From Amorphophallus konjac (taxonomy: Eukaryota; Streptophyta; Magnoliopsida; Alismatales; Araceae), in contig CM040126.1 of NCBI GenBank assembly GCA_022559845.1, forward strand, positions 223,516,641 to 223,580,640: a stretch of 64,000 nt of DNA, given 5' to 3'. Position numbers and translations under genes: made by a program. The notes under the pieces are model-generated. The model was not told where the DNA came from. It searched no databases and saw only the letters and a list, made by a program, of their open reading frames with translations. This document shows positions 21,130 through 35,632 of this stretch, in pieces (the stretch's first letter is position 1; the number at the start of each line of letters is the position of its first letter).

Positions 21130-23984
21130 TGTCACGCCCCGACGCGAATATCTGGATCGACAGTAGAAAATGCTAGTAAAGATAACATGCTCAGCTAAGA
21201 ATTAACACAATGTCATGAACAGAATAACTCCAAGTCATCACTCTTGCCCATTCCCATCCATCTGTGAATCTTCACCTGAACTGCCCGGAAAGGGGGGAAA
21301 CAACTATATGAGCGAACGCTCAGTAGGTAACAACAGGCAAGTGTAAGTGATTAACCAATTAATTACATGTATGAAACGGAAGGAAAAGAACTAACGATTG
21401 AATGAAACAATATAATAAAAGAAAGTGCTAAAGAATGGAATGGAATAACAATATGGCAGAATGATATAACTACAAGAATTGCAAGTTTATGAACAATATA
21501 TATAACAAGAAATTACAGGAAATTGGCCAACAAGCAATAATGTAACCAAGTCAAACACAATTCAAGTAAGAGATAAGAGATCATTATCATAGACATCACG
21601 CTAGTCATGCACTCGGTGCAATGCCTCACCCTGTCATTACAAACTCCCATGGGTACAAGTACTTTTTGGGCGCTCTCCCCAGGACCAGACCGGGCCCCTA
21701 TGATGCGTTGGCATTGATTTATTGGATCCAAGATCCCAAGTTCCGTCTAGACTTTAATCAAGTTAAATGGCCAATTATAATCCAGTATAAACTTACCTCG
21801 GAACATCCCAAGGCTAAGTTGAAGAGATACTGTCCAGAATTTCTATCTAGGAGTTCAAATTATCAAGAACCAACATGTTCTTGGATTCAAAACCATAAAA
21901 CACAGAGAAACTAGTCTCTGGATGATATGTGGTTCCTACTGGACCGCTCAAGACTTGTGCGGTCGACACTTGGCCGCACTAACAGCAACTGGGCTGAAGT
22001 TTAGCCCTCGGGGGTCAAGGTTGAATGGCTGATAAAGCGTCGCTCTTCTATATGCACGGTAAGTATTGGGCTACACAATGCCAGAAGTTTACAAAATCGA
22101 GGACAGGATATATGCTCCTGACAAAGCCGCTCATTAGTTGAACGGTCCATCATGGGCCGCCTGTCAGATGTACGGGCCATATCTGGATGCATAACACAGG
22201 GCCTAACAATAATATAGAAATTCACCCAAGTGGGCTCCCGGGCTGCCATAGACAGGGTGGAACTGAACCAGAGTCCAGCCCACTGTCTGTTGGTCGGCCC
22301 AGGGTCAACTGGGCAGATCAAATCAGGATTTGGCCGAAGTTGGATCAAGGATAATCGGACAAGACAAATTGGCATTAGCCAGGGATGAACGGTCGCTATT
22401 GGGCCGTTTAGGGGTATATGCGGTTCACACATGGCTGCTCAAGTCTCAGTTAGTCCAATTCGGACTAACTCAAATCACAACGGTTCGATTGAGTCCAATT
22501 CAATTCTAGGGCATAATATGGTTCAAGATTAACATTTATAGCAAGTGTAAACCTAATAGCCAATTTCAATTATAAAGGATGCACAATTAAAATTGACATT
22601 CATTGGAAAGATGAATCAAGATCAAGCTCAAATTAAATAAATAAGTAAGAATTATTTACTGTCATGAATTACAGTTTATTAGGTGTGTTGCTAACATGCC
22701 ATTAACCACTAATCTACTAACATAACATGCAGAAATGATAATTAATATGTTCTGTTACAGATGTGCGGTCGGTTCTGGACCTCACATCGCCATATACGGT
22801 CACAGACAGGCCGCACATGCCCCTTCAGGTCCGAAGGCCTGCTGGAGATGGACGGTCGGTCGTGTGCCGCTGGGAAGGACGTGCGGTCTGGAACTGGCTG
22901 CAGGTGACATATGCGGTTAGGGTTCGGTCGCACGTTCCAGGGAAATGATCAGATATAGAAACATATAAATGGTCAAAACACAGGCCGCCTGTCTTGGATG
23001 TGTGGTCTATTGTGTGGCCGCACAAGTCCAGACAGGTCCCTGCCCCTTCGCCTTGCCCGACTCCGGCGAGGTTTCTAGGGTCAGAACTAAAAAATGAAAT
23101 CGGCATGATATAAAGCATGGAATTTGGGGCTTTTACTACCAAAAGAAAGGGCACGAAAAACTCTATGAGATGCATGAATCAATTGTGTGTTTACAGCCTG
23201 AAATTACCACTTAATCGAAATAGAACAATTATAACCCTAAATGTGACATGCTTCTACTAAAACTAAAAATTCTCGCAGAACGCTTGATAAAATTTAGAGC
23301 TTTCTACATCAATGAAAAGCTGACACGATGATGCTTCCAACCATATATTATTTGTAGAGTTTGGCTTGCTATCACCTACCTAAATCGGATGAAGAAGGAA
23401 GGAGAAAGAAAACCCAAGACGCCGGTACACGCAGCCACTAATCGCTAGAGATCTCCCCCGATCTAACTCCTCTACAGCCGCCGCTGGTTCTAAATGATTC
23501 TAGGGTTAGAGAGCTTCATTTTAATAGGTCACACACCTTCTGGAGGGTTCTATGCGCGGAGTATTCGTCTACGCAAGTCGGGTTGATGTGAACACCGCCG
23601 TAAAGGTTGACTCGATCCAAACTCCGCCGAATGCATCTCCTAGGGTTAGGGTTTCAAGAGATTAAGAGAGGGTAAATGATCCTCTCATCCTGGCCTTTCA
23701 TTTGCCACCGGTTTGGGCTCATTTGATGGAGTATTGGGCTCGAATTTGGCGTTTCAAGGTATGGTTAACTAAGTGTCTAATTTGGGCTTAATCCACTAAT
23801 TCGACCTACTTACAGATTTTATTTGGGTTGGCCACAGAAGACAAGTTTGTTAAACGTGTTATCCCCTACAAGAATATATTTTTTCTATATTTTTATAAAT
23901 TAGTCAAAATAAAACTTATTCTATTTATTAAGGAATTATTCTAATTAATTTCTAATTAATTTCTTAAAAAATTGGGGTATTACA
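21130..23984 (-). repeat. 3' LTR of Tekay element 1
   Basis: TGTCACGCCCCGAC...GGTATTACA, 2855 bp. It carries many ACGGTC...GGCCG hairpin words (about 21940-22440 and 22760-23040). The empty site of the LINE, seen here around 23912-23932, confirms the insertion in the other LTR. Confidence 0.93.
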
Positions 23985-23998
23985 CCCTCCCCCACTTA
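23985..23998 (-). other. Polypurine tract of Tekay element 1
   Basis: On the minus strand AAGTGGGGGAGGG directly precedes the 3' LTR, as needed for plus-strand priming. Confidence 0.85.
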
Positions 23999-24057
23999 AG
24001 GAATTTGGTCCTCCAAATTCAATGCACTTAATAAAAAGAGGGAGTGAGACAGCTCAC

Positions 24058-27000
24058 CTAGAACAAGTCGGGGTACTGTCTCCACATAGTGTCTTCTAAC
24101 TCCCAAGTAGCTTCCTCAGTTCCACGCCGACTCCACTGCACTTTAACCATCGGTATGGAACGATTCCTAAGTTGTTGTTGCTTCCGATCCAGAATCTTGA
24201 TCGGTCTTTCTTCATAAGTCAGATCTTCCTTCAATTCGAAGTCCATATGCTGAATAATGTGAGTGGGATCATACACATATTTCTGTAACATAGATACATG
24301 TAAAATATTGTGTACTCCAGATAACTGAGGTGGTAGTGTCAAACGGCAAGCAACCTCCCCCACTCTTTCAAGAATCTCGAATGGACCAATGTATCTTGGA
24401 CTCGGTTTGCCCTGAATACCAAACCTTCGAATTCCCCTCATAGGAGAAACCTTTAAAAACACATGCTCACCAACATGAAATTCCAAAACTCTCCTCCTGG
24501 TGTCGGCATAACTCTTCTATCTTGATTGTGCTACTTGCAACCGATCTTTGATAATGCGGATGTTCTTGGATGATTCAGAAATGAGATCTAGTCCAAGCCA
24601 TTGCTTCTCACCTACCTCGTCCCAACATAACGGGGATCGACAGCTTCTACCATACAAAGCTTCAAATGGAGCCATCTGAATGCTGGACTGGTAACTATTG
24701 TTGTAAGCGAATTCAACCAATGCCAAGTGATCACTCCAACTACCTCCAAAGTCAATCATGCATGCTCTAAGGATATCCTCCACTATCTGGTTGGTCCTTT
24801 CAGTCTGTCTATCTATTTGTGGACGGAAAGCAGTACTGAAATTCAGATGTGTTCCCAAGGACTCTTGCAATCCTTTCCAAAAATGAGAAGTGACCTGGGG
24901 TCTCTATCAGACACAATGCTGACTGGTATACCATGTAGTCTTACCACTTCCTTCATATACAAAGTAGCCAAAACATCAACTGTCCATTTAGACTTAATAG
25001 ATAAGAAATGAGCCGACTTTGTCATTCTGTCGACAATCACCTATATTGCGTCAAATCCACTACGAGTCCTAGGTAGACCCATAATGAAATCCATGCCAAT
25101 ACTCTCCCACTTTCATTGGGGTATATCAAGGGGTTTCAATTTCCCTGTTGGTCTGAAATGCTCATCCTTGACTTGCTGACAAACCAAGCATCTACTTACG
25201 AAGTCCGCAACTTCCCTTTTTATATTCGGCCACCAAAAAGATCTTTTCAAATCCTTAAACATCTTAGTACCTATAGGATGAATGGTGTATCTAGATCTAT
25301 GAGCTTCCTTGAGGATCTTACTCTTTATCTCAGCTACATCAGGTACACAAGTTCTTCCTTGAAATAACAATCTTCCATCATCAGCCATCATGAAGTCAGG
25401 TCTGTTACTCAAGCTTCCCTTGATCTCTACCAACTCTGGGTCATCATCTTGCAGAGACTTGATTTCCATCAATAATTCGGGCTTAAGTTGAATCTGAGCA
25501 ATCATAATCCGATCCTTGTCAACATTAAGATCCAAACAAGCTAACTGCTCCAACAATTTCCACTCTTGTAACATGAGGCTTGACAACTTAGCTATAGGCT
25601 TACGGCTTAAGGCATCTGCCACAACATTACCTTTTCCAGGATGATACTCAATGGAGAAATCGAAATCCTTCAAATACTCCAGCCATCTTCGCTGCCTCAT
25701 ATTGAGTTCCTTCTGAGAAAATAAGTATTTCAAACTCTTATGATCTGAGAACACCGTAAATGCCTCTCCATACAAGTAGTGCCTCCATATCTTCAAGGTG
25801 AACACCACTGTTGCTAGCTCCAAATCATGAACATGATAATTCTCTTCATGCTTCCTCAATTGCCTAGAAGAATAGGCTATCACTTTCCCGTGCTGCATGA
25901 GTACACACCCTAAACCAATACCTGAAGCATCAGTGTATATAACAAAACCTCCTTCACCAGAAGGTAAAGCCAAAACAGGTGCAGTAGTCAAACATTCCTT
26001 CAAGGTCTGGAAGCTTCGCTCACAATCTTCTGACCAATCAAATTTGATCTCCTTGCGGGTTAATCTTGTCAGAGGTACCGCAATCTTGGAGAAATCTTGA
26101 ATAAACCTTCGGTAGTAACCTGCCTAGGCCTAGGAAACTTCTCACTTCAGTCACATTAGTAGGCTTAGCCCAATTCTTTACTGCATCTACCTTCGAAGGA
26201 TCAACAAAAATACCTTCTTTTGTGATGATATGCCCTAGAAAGGACACCTCTTGCAGCTAGAAATCACACTTACTAAACTTGGCATATAACTGCTGATCTC
26301 TCAATAGTTGCAATGCCATCCTCAAATGTTTAGCATGCTCCTCCTCACTCTTAGAATAAATCAAGATGTCATCGATGAACACCACGACCCATTGATCAAG
26401 ATAGGGCCGAAACACATCGTTCATCAGCTGCATGAAAGCTGCAGGTGCATTCGTTAGCCCAAAAGACATTACTACAAATTCAAAATGCCCATACCTGCTG
26501 TGGAAGGCTGTTTTATAGATATCTTCTTCTTTAATTCGTAACTGATGATATCCAGATCGAAGGTCGATCTTATAAAAGTACTGAGCTCCTGCTATCTGAT
26601 CAAATAACTCATCAATCCTTGGCAATGGATATCTGTTCTTGATAGTCAATTGGTTCAATTGCCGATAATCGATGCACAACCTCATCGAACCATCCTTCTT
26701 CCGGACAAATAATACAGGGGCTCTCCACGGGGAAGTACTTGGACGAATGAACCCTTTCTCGAGTAATTCCATCAACTGCTGCTTTAGTTCCCTTAGCTCC
26801 GCAAGAGACATACGATAAGGAGCTTTGGAAATAGGAGTCGCACCAGGTATTAGATCAACATAAAAGATAACTTCCCTTTCAGGAAGGAGTCCTGGTAGTT
26901 CCTCAAGAAAGACATCTGGAAAATCTCGGATGACAGAAAAGTCCTCAATCTTAATCTTCTGCTCAGGGGTCACAGAAACAAAGGCTAGAAAAGCCTTACA

Positions 27001-28436
27001 TCCTTTCCTCATCAGCTTATCAGCTCGAAGAGCCGAAATAAGTGGAAAAGACTTATAGTGTCTAGTTCTATACAAGAAAGTCTAGGGTGTCCAATGAAAG
27101 ACACTAAACTAGATCTGCACTGAACATTGGCCTCATACTTAGCCAACCAATCTGCTCCTAGGATTACGTCATAATCCTTCATGTCCATACAAACTAAATC
27201 AGCTGACAGGTTTTGTTCATTGATCAAGACCTTACTGGAAGGATAGAAATACTTAATTGCTGATCCGGAACCAATAGGGGTCGAAATCTCTAACGGAAAA
27301 TTTATCAAAACTGGCTTCACAGCTAAAGACTTCGCAAATCTCTGAGAAATAAAAGAATGAGTGGCACCAGTATCAAAAAGAACAAAAGTTGATTTGTCAT
27401 TTATAATAAGAGTACCTTTGACGAGTCCACCCTCCTCGGCGGGTCCTGTCTCGTCTTCTTGTAGAGCCTAGAGCTTGCCTTGCTGCTTCTTGATTCCTTA
27501 CGGTTTCACCGGGGTAGCTCACTCAGATAAAAAGGGACACTCGGGCATACGGTGGTCCCTACTACCACAATGTAAACAGGCACCCAGCTTGCGCCAGCAC
27601 TCCTCCATCTTGTGACCTGGATGGTCACAGTACTTGCATATGCCCTTGAATGGAACAATAGGGCCAGGCTTCTTGTCTTCAATCTTCGGCATCTTGCCCT
27701 TCCATGAACCAGACCCGCTAATGGGCCTCTTCCTGCCCTGACCAGGCTTGATACTCCCAGAACCCGTATGGTATTGTTCTATCTTAACACTCTTCCCACG
27801 GATTCTCTCCGTCATTTCCAAAGTATCTTCCAATACTTGAGCCTTTCTCACCATCTCGGAATAAGTTTGTATTTCCATCGGTGCCAACTGGTTGATATAC
27901 TGCAGCTTCAGCCCATTAAGAAAGCGCTTAGCCTTCATCTTCTCGGTAGATATCAAGTGAGTAGCATAACGAGATAGTCGAGAGAATTGAGCTTCATATT
28001 CAGCTACGGATAGATTTCGTTGCTTCAAAGTAGCAAACTCAGCCGCCTTCTTCTCTTGTACTCTATCAGAAAAATATTTACCATTGAAGAATTCCTCAAA
28101 CTCCTCCCATGTGACTTGTCTATCACCAAGGGTAGCCTTCACTGCGTCCCACCATGTCCTTGCATCACGTTCAAGTTGAAAGGTCGATAAGAGGACACGT
28201 TCTTGATCGCTGCATTGCATCACTTTGAAAATCCTCCCTATCTCTTCAAGCTAGTGCTCGACTTCATCAGGGTCAGTCGAGCCTCCAAATCGCGGGGGAT
28301 TCATCCGACGAAAGTTTCGATAAAGGTCGCTACTGCCATGGTTTGCAGCTCCTCCTTGGGCCACTTGTTGCAAAACCTGAGTAAGTCCTTGAACCGTACG
28401 CTGCAAGTTCCTCCATTCTGCGCGGTCTTCTGTCAT
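24058..28436 (-). pseudogene. Gag-pol of Tekay element 1, decayed
   Basis: Order on the minus strand: gag (from 28436) with zinc knuckles CKYCDHPGHKMEEC and CLHCGSRDHRMPEC; protease VLFDTGATHSFIS near 27.37 kb; reverse transcriptase with FIDDILIYS near 26.37 kb; RNase H near 25.95 kb; integrase with an HHCC finger near 25.2 kb; and a chromodomain at the end (EEATWELEDTMWRQYPDLF). Eight in-frame stops are seen (28251, 27519, about 27498, about 27468, 26257, 25113, about 25043, 24517). At least five of them fit TGG or CAG mutated by one C:G to T:A change. Frameshifts lie near 27.06, 26.12 and 24.88 kb. The protein products cannot be made from this copy. Confidence 0.92.
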
Positions 28437-28636
28437 TGCAAAAGCCTACACGTGGAATATGTTATATTAGCTTTAATTAAGAATGGATAATTGAGGAATC
28501 AGATTATTAACTCAACCCCAGTCTTCTACCCAAATCTCACCAGGTTGGGTCCTTAGACTTATAACGAGGTTATAGGTCCTACAGTATAACTTAGGATCCT
28601 AGAACTTAGAGAACCTAGGGATATCAGAAAGCCTAG

Positions 28637-28648
28637 GCTCTGATACCA
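28637..28648 (-). other. Primer binding site of Tekay element 1
   Basis: Minus strand TGGTATCAGAGC, six bases from the LTR start at 28655. Confidence 0.92.
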
Positions 28649-31450
28649 CCTAACTGTCACGCCCCGACGCGGAATATCGGGACCGACAGTAGAAAACGCT
28701 AGTAAAGATAACATGCTAAGCTAAGAATTAACATAACGTCATGAACAGAATAATTCCAAGTCATCACTCTTGCCCATTCCCATCCATCTGTGAATCTTCA
28801 CCTAAGCTACCTAGAAAGGGGGGAAACAACTATATGAGCGAACGCTCAGTAGGTAACAACAGGCAAGTGTAAGTGATTAACCAATTAATTACATGTATGA
28901 AACGGAAGGAAAAGAACTAGCGATCGAATGAAACAACATAATAAAAGAAAGTGCTAAAGAATGGAATGGAATAACAATATGGCAGAATGATATAACTACA
29001 AGAATTGCAAGTTTATGAACAATATATATAACAGGAAATTACAGGAAATTGGCCAACAAGCGAGAATGTAACCAAGTCAAACACGATTCAAGTAAGAGAT
29101 AAGATATCATTGTCATAGACATCACGCTAGTCATGCACTCGGTGCAATGTCTCACCCTGTCATTACAAACTCTCATGGGCACAAGTACTTTTCGGGCGCT
29201 CTCCCCAAGACCAGACCGGGCCCCTATGATGCGTTGGCATTGATTTATTGGATCCAAGATCCCAAGTTCCTTCTAGACTTTAATCAAGTTAAATGGCCAA
29301 TTATAATCAAGTATAAACTTACCTCGGAACATCCCAAGGCTAAGTTGAAGAGATATTGTCCAGAATTTATGTCCAGGAGTTCAAATTATCAAGAAACAAC
29401 ATGTTCTTGGATTCAAAACCATAAAACACAGAGAAACTAGTCTCTGGATGATATGCAGTTCCTACTGGACCGCTCAAGACTTGTGTGGTCGACACTTGGC
29501 CGAACTAACAGCAATTGGGCTGAAGTTTAGCCCTCGGGGGTCAAGGTTGAACGGCTGATAAAGGGCCGCTCTTCTATATGCACGGTAAGTATTGGGCCGC
29601 ATAATGCCAGAAGTTTACAAAATCGAGGACATGATATATGCTCCTGACAGAGCCGCTCATTAGTTGAACGGTCCATCATGGGCCGCCTGTCAGATGTACG
29701 GGCCATATCTGGCAGCAAAACACAAGGCCTAACAATAATATAGAAATTCACCCAAGTGGGCTCCTGGGTTGCCATAGATAGGGTGGAACTGAATCAGAGT
29801 CCAGCCCACTGTCTGTTGGTCGGCCTAGGGTCTACTGGGCTGATCAAATCAGGATTTGGCCGAAGTTGGATCAAGGATAATCGGCCAAGACAAATTGGCT
29901 TTAGCCAGGGATGAACGGTCTCTATTGGGCCGTTCAGGGGTTTATGCAGTTCACACATGGCCGCTCAAGTCTCTGTTAGTCCAATTCGGACTAACTCAAA
30001 TCACAGCGGTTCGATTGAGTCCAATTCAATTCTAGGGGATAATATGGTTCAAGATTAACGGTTATAGCAAGTGTACACCTAATAGCCAATATCAATTATA
30101 AAGGATGCATAATTAAAATTGACATTCATTGGGAAGATGAATCAAGATCATGCTCAAATTAAATAAATCAGTAAGAATTATTTACTATCATGAATTACAG
30201 TTTATTAGGTGTGTTGCTAACATGTCATTAACCATTAATCTACTAACATAACATGCAGAAATGACAATTAATCTGTTCTGTTACAGATGTGCGGTCGGTT
30301 CTGGACCTTACATCGCCATATACGGTCACAGACAGGCCGCACATGCCCCTTCAGGTCTGAAGGCCTGCTGGAGATGGACGGTCGGTCGTGTGCCGCTGGG
30401 AAGCACGTGCGGTCTGGAACTGGCCGCAGGTGACATATGAGGTTAGGGTTTGGCCGCACGTTCTAGGGAAACGATTAGATATAGAAACATATAAACGGTC
30501 AAAACACAGGCCGCCTGTCTTGGATGTGCAGTCTATCGTGTGGCCGCACAAGTCCAGACAGGTCGCTGCCCCTTCGCCTTGCCCGACTCCGGCGAGGTTT
30601 CTAGGGTCAGAACTAAAACATGAAATTCACACGTTATAAAGTATGGAATTTGGGGCTTTTACTACCAAAAGAATGGGCACGAAAAACGCTACGAGATGCA
30701 TGAATCAATTGTGTGTTTACAGCCTGAAATTACCACTTAATCGAAAGAGAACAATTATAACCGTAAATGTGACATGCTTATACTAAAACTAAAAATTCTG
30801 GCAGAACGCTTGATAAAATTTAGGGCTTTCTTCATCAATGAAAAGCTGACACGATGATGCTTTCAACCATATATTATTTGTAGGGTTTGGCTTGCTATCA
30901 CCTACCTGAATCGGATGAAGAAGGAAGGTGAAAGAAAACCCAAGACGCCGATACACGCAGCCACTAATCGCTGGAGATCTCCCTTGTTCTAACTCCTCTG
31001 CAGCCGCCGCTGGTTCTAAACGATTCTAGGGTTAGAGAGCTTCATTTTAATAGGTCACACACCTTCTAGAGGGTTCTATGCGCGGAGTATTCGTCCACAC
31101 AAGTCGGGTTGATGTGAACACCGCCGCAAAGGTTGACTCGATCCAAACTCCGCCGAATGCATCTCCTAGGGTTAGGGTTTCAGGAGATTAAGAGAGGGTA
31201 AATGATCCTCTCATCCTGGCCTTTCATTTGCCACCGGTTTGGGCTCATTTGATGGAGTATTGGGCTCGAATTTGGCGTTTCAAGGTATGGTTAACTAAGT
31301 GTTTAATTTGGGCTTAATCCACTAATCCGACCTACTTACAGATTTTATTTGGGTTGGCCACAGAAGATAAGTTTGTTAAACGTGTTATCTCCTACAAGAA
31401 TATAATTTTTTTGATTTTTACAAAATAGTCAAAATATAACTTATTCTATT

Positions 31451-34400
31451 TTTTTTTTCAATCAACACCGGCTCTCAGGATCATCAACTAGTCGAGTGCA
31501 TATTCCCCCAGAAGGAGAACATGTTCTCACTCCCCCAGGATGAAACTGTGGCCTAATTTTTATTTAATTTTTCTGAATTGAGGTACATGATCTTTGGGGC
31601 ATCCCCCTGTCTGTACAAGTAGCCAAGGCTGAAAAAGAGCTATTTACAGAACCGAAAGGAAGGCAAACCTCCTTTGTCCATCCTATAAACTCCCCTCACC
31701 ATTTTGGGCAATTCGCTTACAAGGGTAAAGATAGAATTGGACTGACAATTGCTAGCATAGGAGGCCAGAGCATCTGCCAACTGGTTGCCTTCCCTATATA
31801 CATGTCTCACCGGACAGCCACTTAAGGAAATAAGTTCCAACATTTCACTCCACCAAGGATAGACGGCCCAACTAGGAGTTTCCTTCTTATGAATAGATTC
31901 CACTAGAAAGGCACAATCTGAATAAATTGCAGCTACTTTCAATCCTCCCTTGTTAACTATTGAAAGTCCATCATAAAGAGCCCTTACTTCTGCAAGAAAA
32001 CTACTACCAAAACCATAATGAAAGGCAAAGCTGATAATCATGTTTCCTGCTGGATCTCTAACACAGCCACCACCTCCACAGTTTCCTGGGTTCCCTTTTG
32101 AAGCACCATCTACATGAAGAGTAAAATGATGAGGAGCTAGGTTGCATGGGACTATCAGTGGCATCCTTCTAGAAATACACTTCGGGAACAGTTGAAACTG
32201 ATTCAATATATTGATATGGTCAGCCGAGCTACTAACTGAAAATAGTTGGTTATCAAGAGCTTGAGAGAGGCCTGCTACCACTTTTCTCTTGATACTAGGA
32301 ATGTTGAAAGTCACATTTTCAAACCTAGCAGAGCATCTAGCCTTCCAGATCTCCCATACTATTAAGATCACAGCATACATACCAGAAAAGCTGAGTGCTG
32401 AATTTATCTTGGAGCCTGTCAAAATATTCCATCCACGAATAGTAATATGCTCGTTCAGGCTGATTTTAGTGCTAATCAGGGGGGAGATCCATTTCGATAA
32501 GGCAGAAGCTAGATCCCCTTTGACAAACAGGTGATCTAAGTCCTCCTGAGCAGAGAGTAAGCAGCAGCTGCATTTTGAGACTAAGGGAATTCCACACTCA
32601 GAGATTCTGCCATCAACTGGAACAGCTCTATGAAGCATCTTCCAATAGAAATTTGCAGCCCTTGGAGAAATGCTAGAATGCCATAACTTGGCCCAAGATT
32701 GCCTTAGTATACCTTTGTGTCTCAGCAAGTTATTAGCAGACTGTACACTAAAGTCTCCACCTACTGTACCAGTCCAGACACAATGATCTGGCCTATTGCT
32801 CAACTGGACTTTAGGTAGCAGTGAGGAGTTACTAACTAGGGACCAGGCTGGATGGTTTGGATCAAGAAAGGCCTCTCTAACCGTCAGCTGTGGTTGCCTC
32901 TGAATATTACTGGAATTGCCTGAAGGTATGTTGTTGATTAAAGGCCCTCTGCCAGTCCAATTATCTTTCCAAAAGTTAGTTCCCTTACCATCCCCAATAA
33001 TCCATCTGGAGTTATTGATGATCAACTTCTTCGCTTGCTGAAACATACCATGAGACATCCCGGCTGGAAAAGGTCCTGTGCAGTCAAAAAAAATGGTTTT
33101 AACAAACCTTTGTCTGGCATATTGGGACCAAAGGGAAGACCCCTGAATAATTCTCCATAGACATTTAGTTGCCAGTGACAGTTGGGTGAGATTAAGGTCT
33201 CTTGTACCAAGGCCCCCTTCCAGTTTAGGCATTTGGATTTTTCTCCAAGAGATCCAATGGCGACGCCTCAGCATTCCAGAACCCTGCCAATAAAAGTTGG
33301 CACAGAGACTGTCAATGGTATTGATAATTGACTTAGGACAGAAACAAACAGATGCCAAGTATATTGGGATGCTTCGGAGAACAGAGTTGATGAGAATTGC
33401 CCTCCCAGCCTGTGAGAGCAGTTTGGATTGCCATCCCTCTAGTTTTTGCTGAACTCTATCCACAATGTACTTAAAGTCCTGGCTTGTATATCTTCCTTTC
33501 TTCACTGGAATACCAAGGTAATTAAAGCTTGTAGATGCTATTCTGAAACCAGTCTGCAGTTGAATGGATTGCTTTGTTGAGAGGGGAACTTTTTCTGAGA
33601 CAATTATACTACTCTTGCCAACATTGATTTTCTGTCCAGAACTATTCTCATATCTAGAAATAAACTGCTGCAGTGCTGCTTTGTTATGTTTGCTTGCATT
33701 CAAGAAAATGAGTGTGTCATCCGCATACAGCAGGTGAGATATATGGATAACATTTTTAGGCCCATTGTAACCCTTCAAGGCTCCTGATTGAAATAGAGCA
33801 GTCAACCCCCTGCTTAACACTTCCGAGGCTAGTATAAAAAGATATGGGGCTAAAGGGTCACCTTGTCTGATACCTCTGCTTGATTTGAAGAAACCTGCCA
33901 TATTACCATTGAAATTGATTGAAAACCAACAGTTAGTTAAAATCATTCCAATGTAAGAGGTGAATCTTGTACTAAAACCAAATTTCCTAAGAGCTGCCAA
34001 TAAGAAATCCCACTCAATTCTGTCATAGGCCTTAGCCATATCCAGCTTAACAATGGCATTATGTCCCCTTACTTTCCTATCAATATCTCTCATAAGTTGT
34101 CTTGCTATAGCAACATTGTCCAGGATATTTTGACCTTGGACAAAGGCTCCTTGTTCCTTAGAAATAATGTTTGGCAGAATTGGCGCAAGCCTCTTCGAGA
34201 TGATAGAAGTGATAATTTTGTAGGAGAAATTACAAAGACTAATAGGCCGAAAATCATTGAAAGACTTGGGCACTTGAATTTTTGGGATTAAGGCAATAAT
34301 GGAAGATGCCATTCCTCTTGGAATTGGGAAACCCATGAAAAAGCTTTGCACATCACAGATGACATCTTGACCTATAATGTCCCAAACTTGCTTATAGAAC

Positions 34401-35563
34401 TCTCCAGGAAACCCATCCGGACCAGGGGTGCTAGATCCTTTTAGGGACCATACAGCTTCTTTAATCTCACTGCCTTCAGGAACAGAGCAAAGGAGATTGT
34501 TCTGATCATTTGTGATAAGTTGAGGAATGCACTCGAGTATGGAACAGTCTATTGAATGGTCTTCAGAGGAGAAAAGCTTCTGAAAATAATGATTTGCCTG
34601 CCTGCCAAGAATAGCTTGGTCTTCACACCAATTATCAGATTCATCCAACTTTAACCTACTGATAATTCCTCTTCTTCGGTTTTGTTGAGCAAGAGAGTGA
34701 TAATATGCTGTATTTCTGTCCCCACTTTCAATCCAATCTGTGCGGGATTTTTGATGCCAAAACATTTCTTCCCTATGCAAGGCCTGATGGAATTTAGCCA
34801 TGGCAGCATTCAAATTACATCTGTTTTCAGTTGAAGGAGAAATATCAAATTCAAATTGTTTCTTTTCCACTTCCTGTTCAGCTAATCGAACATTCTTTGT
34901 CACATCTCTGAAGATCTCCCTGTTCCATTTACTGAGAGTCATTTTCACTGCCTTTAATTTGGTGGACAATCTGATCATTGCATTTGGATGTTGAACAGTG
35001 CACTGCTTCCAAGCATCAGCTACCACTTGATTGAAAGATTTATGAGTACACCACATTTTTTGAGAAATGAACCTGGATGGGCCATGAGAAGAATTACAAG
35101 TTGATAATAACATCGGGGGTGTGATCAGAGGGGCCTCTTACTAAGTGCTTCACAACCAGCTGGGGAAAAGCATTTTGACATTCAGTGTTAGTGAAGACCC
35201 TGTCCAGCCTGGCTTTAATGTTGGCAGCTCCTATTCTGTTATTATTCCAAGTCATTGATTCACCAACAAAGCCTGCATCCATGAGCCCTGCTGAACAAAC
35301 AAAAGCATTAAATTCAGCCATATTAGCCATTGCGGGAGAATTTCCACCCTTTTTTTCTGAGAGCTTCAGAACACAGTTAAAATCCCCTCCTATAATCCAT
35401 GGAACAGTCACTGTACTAGCAAATGTAGCTAACTCATAGAACAGTTCAAGTCTAAGATGGGGATCACAGGAAGCATACACAAAGGAAAAAAAATTTGAGA
35501 TTCTATTATCCTCCTTTAGGCCCAAAGTAATATGTTGAGCAGATGTGTCTATAACATCCAGGC
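31451..35563 (-). mobile_element. 5'-truncated L1-type LINE
   Basis: It is flanked by the 16-bp duplication TATAACTTATTCTATT at 31435-31450 and 35564-35579. A short poly(A) tail appears as a T-run at 31451-31458. It starts inside the endonuclease domain, so ORF1 and the 5' end are missing, the usual outcome of incomplete reverse transcription. Confidence 0.95.
31640..35563 (-). pseudogene. LINE ORF2: endonuclease (partial), reverse transcriptase, RNase H
   Basis: The endonuclease C-terminal part (35525-35094) shows IIGGDFNCVL and RGPSDHTP. A one-base indel near 35113 shifts the frame, after which an unbroken frame of about 1157 codons runs to 31640. Within it, measured from 35113, the reverse transcriptase has GIRQGDPLAPYLF and LLYADDTLIF (about residues 459-468). 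A zf-RVT-like Cys/His region lies near residues 815-870. A plant-type RNase H near residues 995-1120 has HVDGASKGNPG, IYSDCAFLVESI and REGNQLADALA. The long open frame suggests recent insertion. It is not active, because of the 5' truncation and frameshift. Confidence 0.93.
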
Positions 35564-35627
35564 TATAACTTATTCTATTTATTAAGGAATTATTCTAATT
35601 AATTTCTTAAAAAATTGGGGTATTACA

Positions 35628-35632
35628 CATCT
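35628..35632. repeat. Target-site duplication of Tekay element 1 (right)
   Basis: CATCT, matching 21125-21129. Confidence 0.88.

Larger units (their letters stand above)
21130..35627 (-). mobile_element. Tekay/Del-type chromovirus 1, full length, with nested LINE
   Basis: Both LTRs, primer site, polypurine tract and a gag-pol with C-terminal chromodomain are present, flanked by a 5-bp duplication. The net length without the LINE is about 10.4 kb. All coding parts are decayed. Confidence 0.93.
28655..35627 (-). repeat. 5' LTR of Tekay element 1, split by a LINE
   Basis: TGTCACGCCCC at 28655 to TATTACA at 35627. Without the LINE and its duplicated target it is about 2844 bp, close to the 2855 bp of the other LTR. 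The two copies differ mostly by scattered transitions. Confidence 0.92.

Noticed and set aside
21513..22433. Small frames repeated at 21.5-22.4 kb and 29.0-29.8 kb
   Set aside because: These are the two LTRs of Tekay element 1; the frames differ in stops between copies and have no coding signature.
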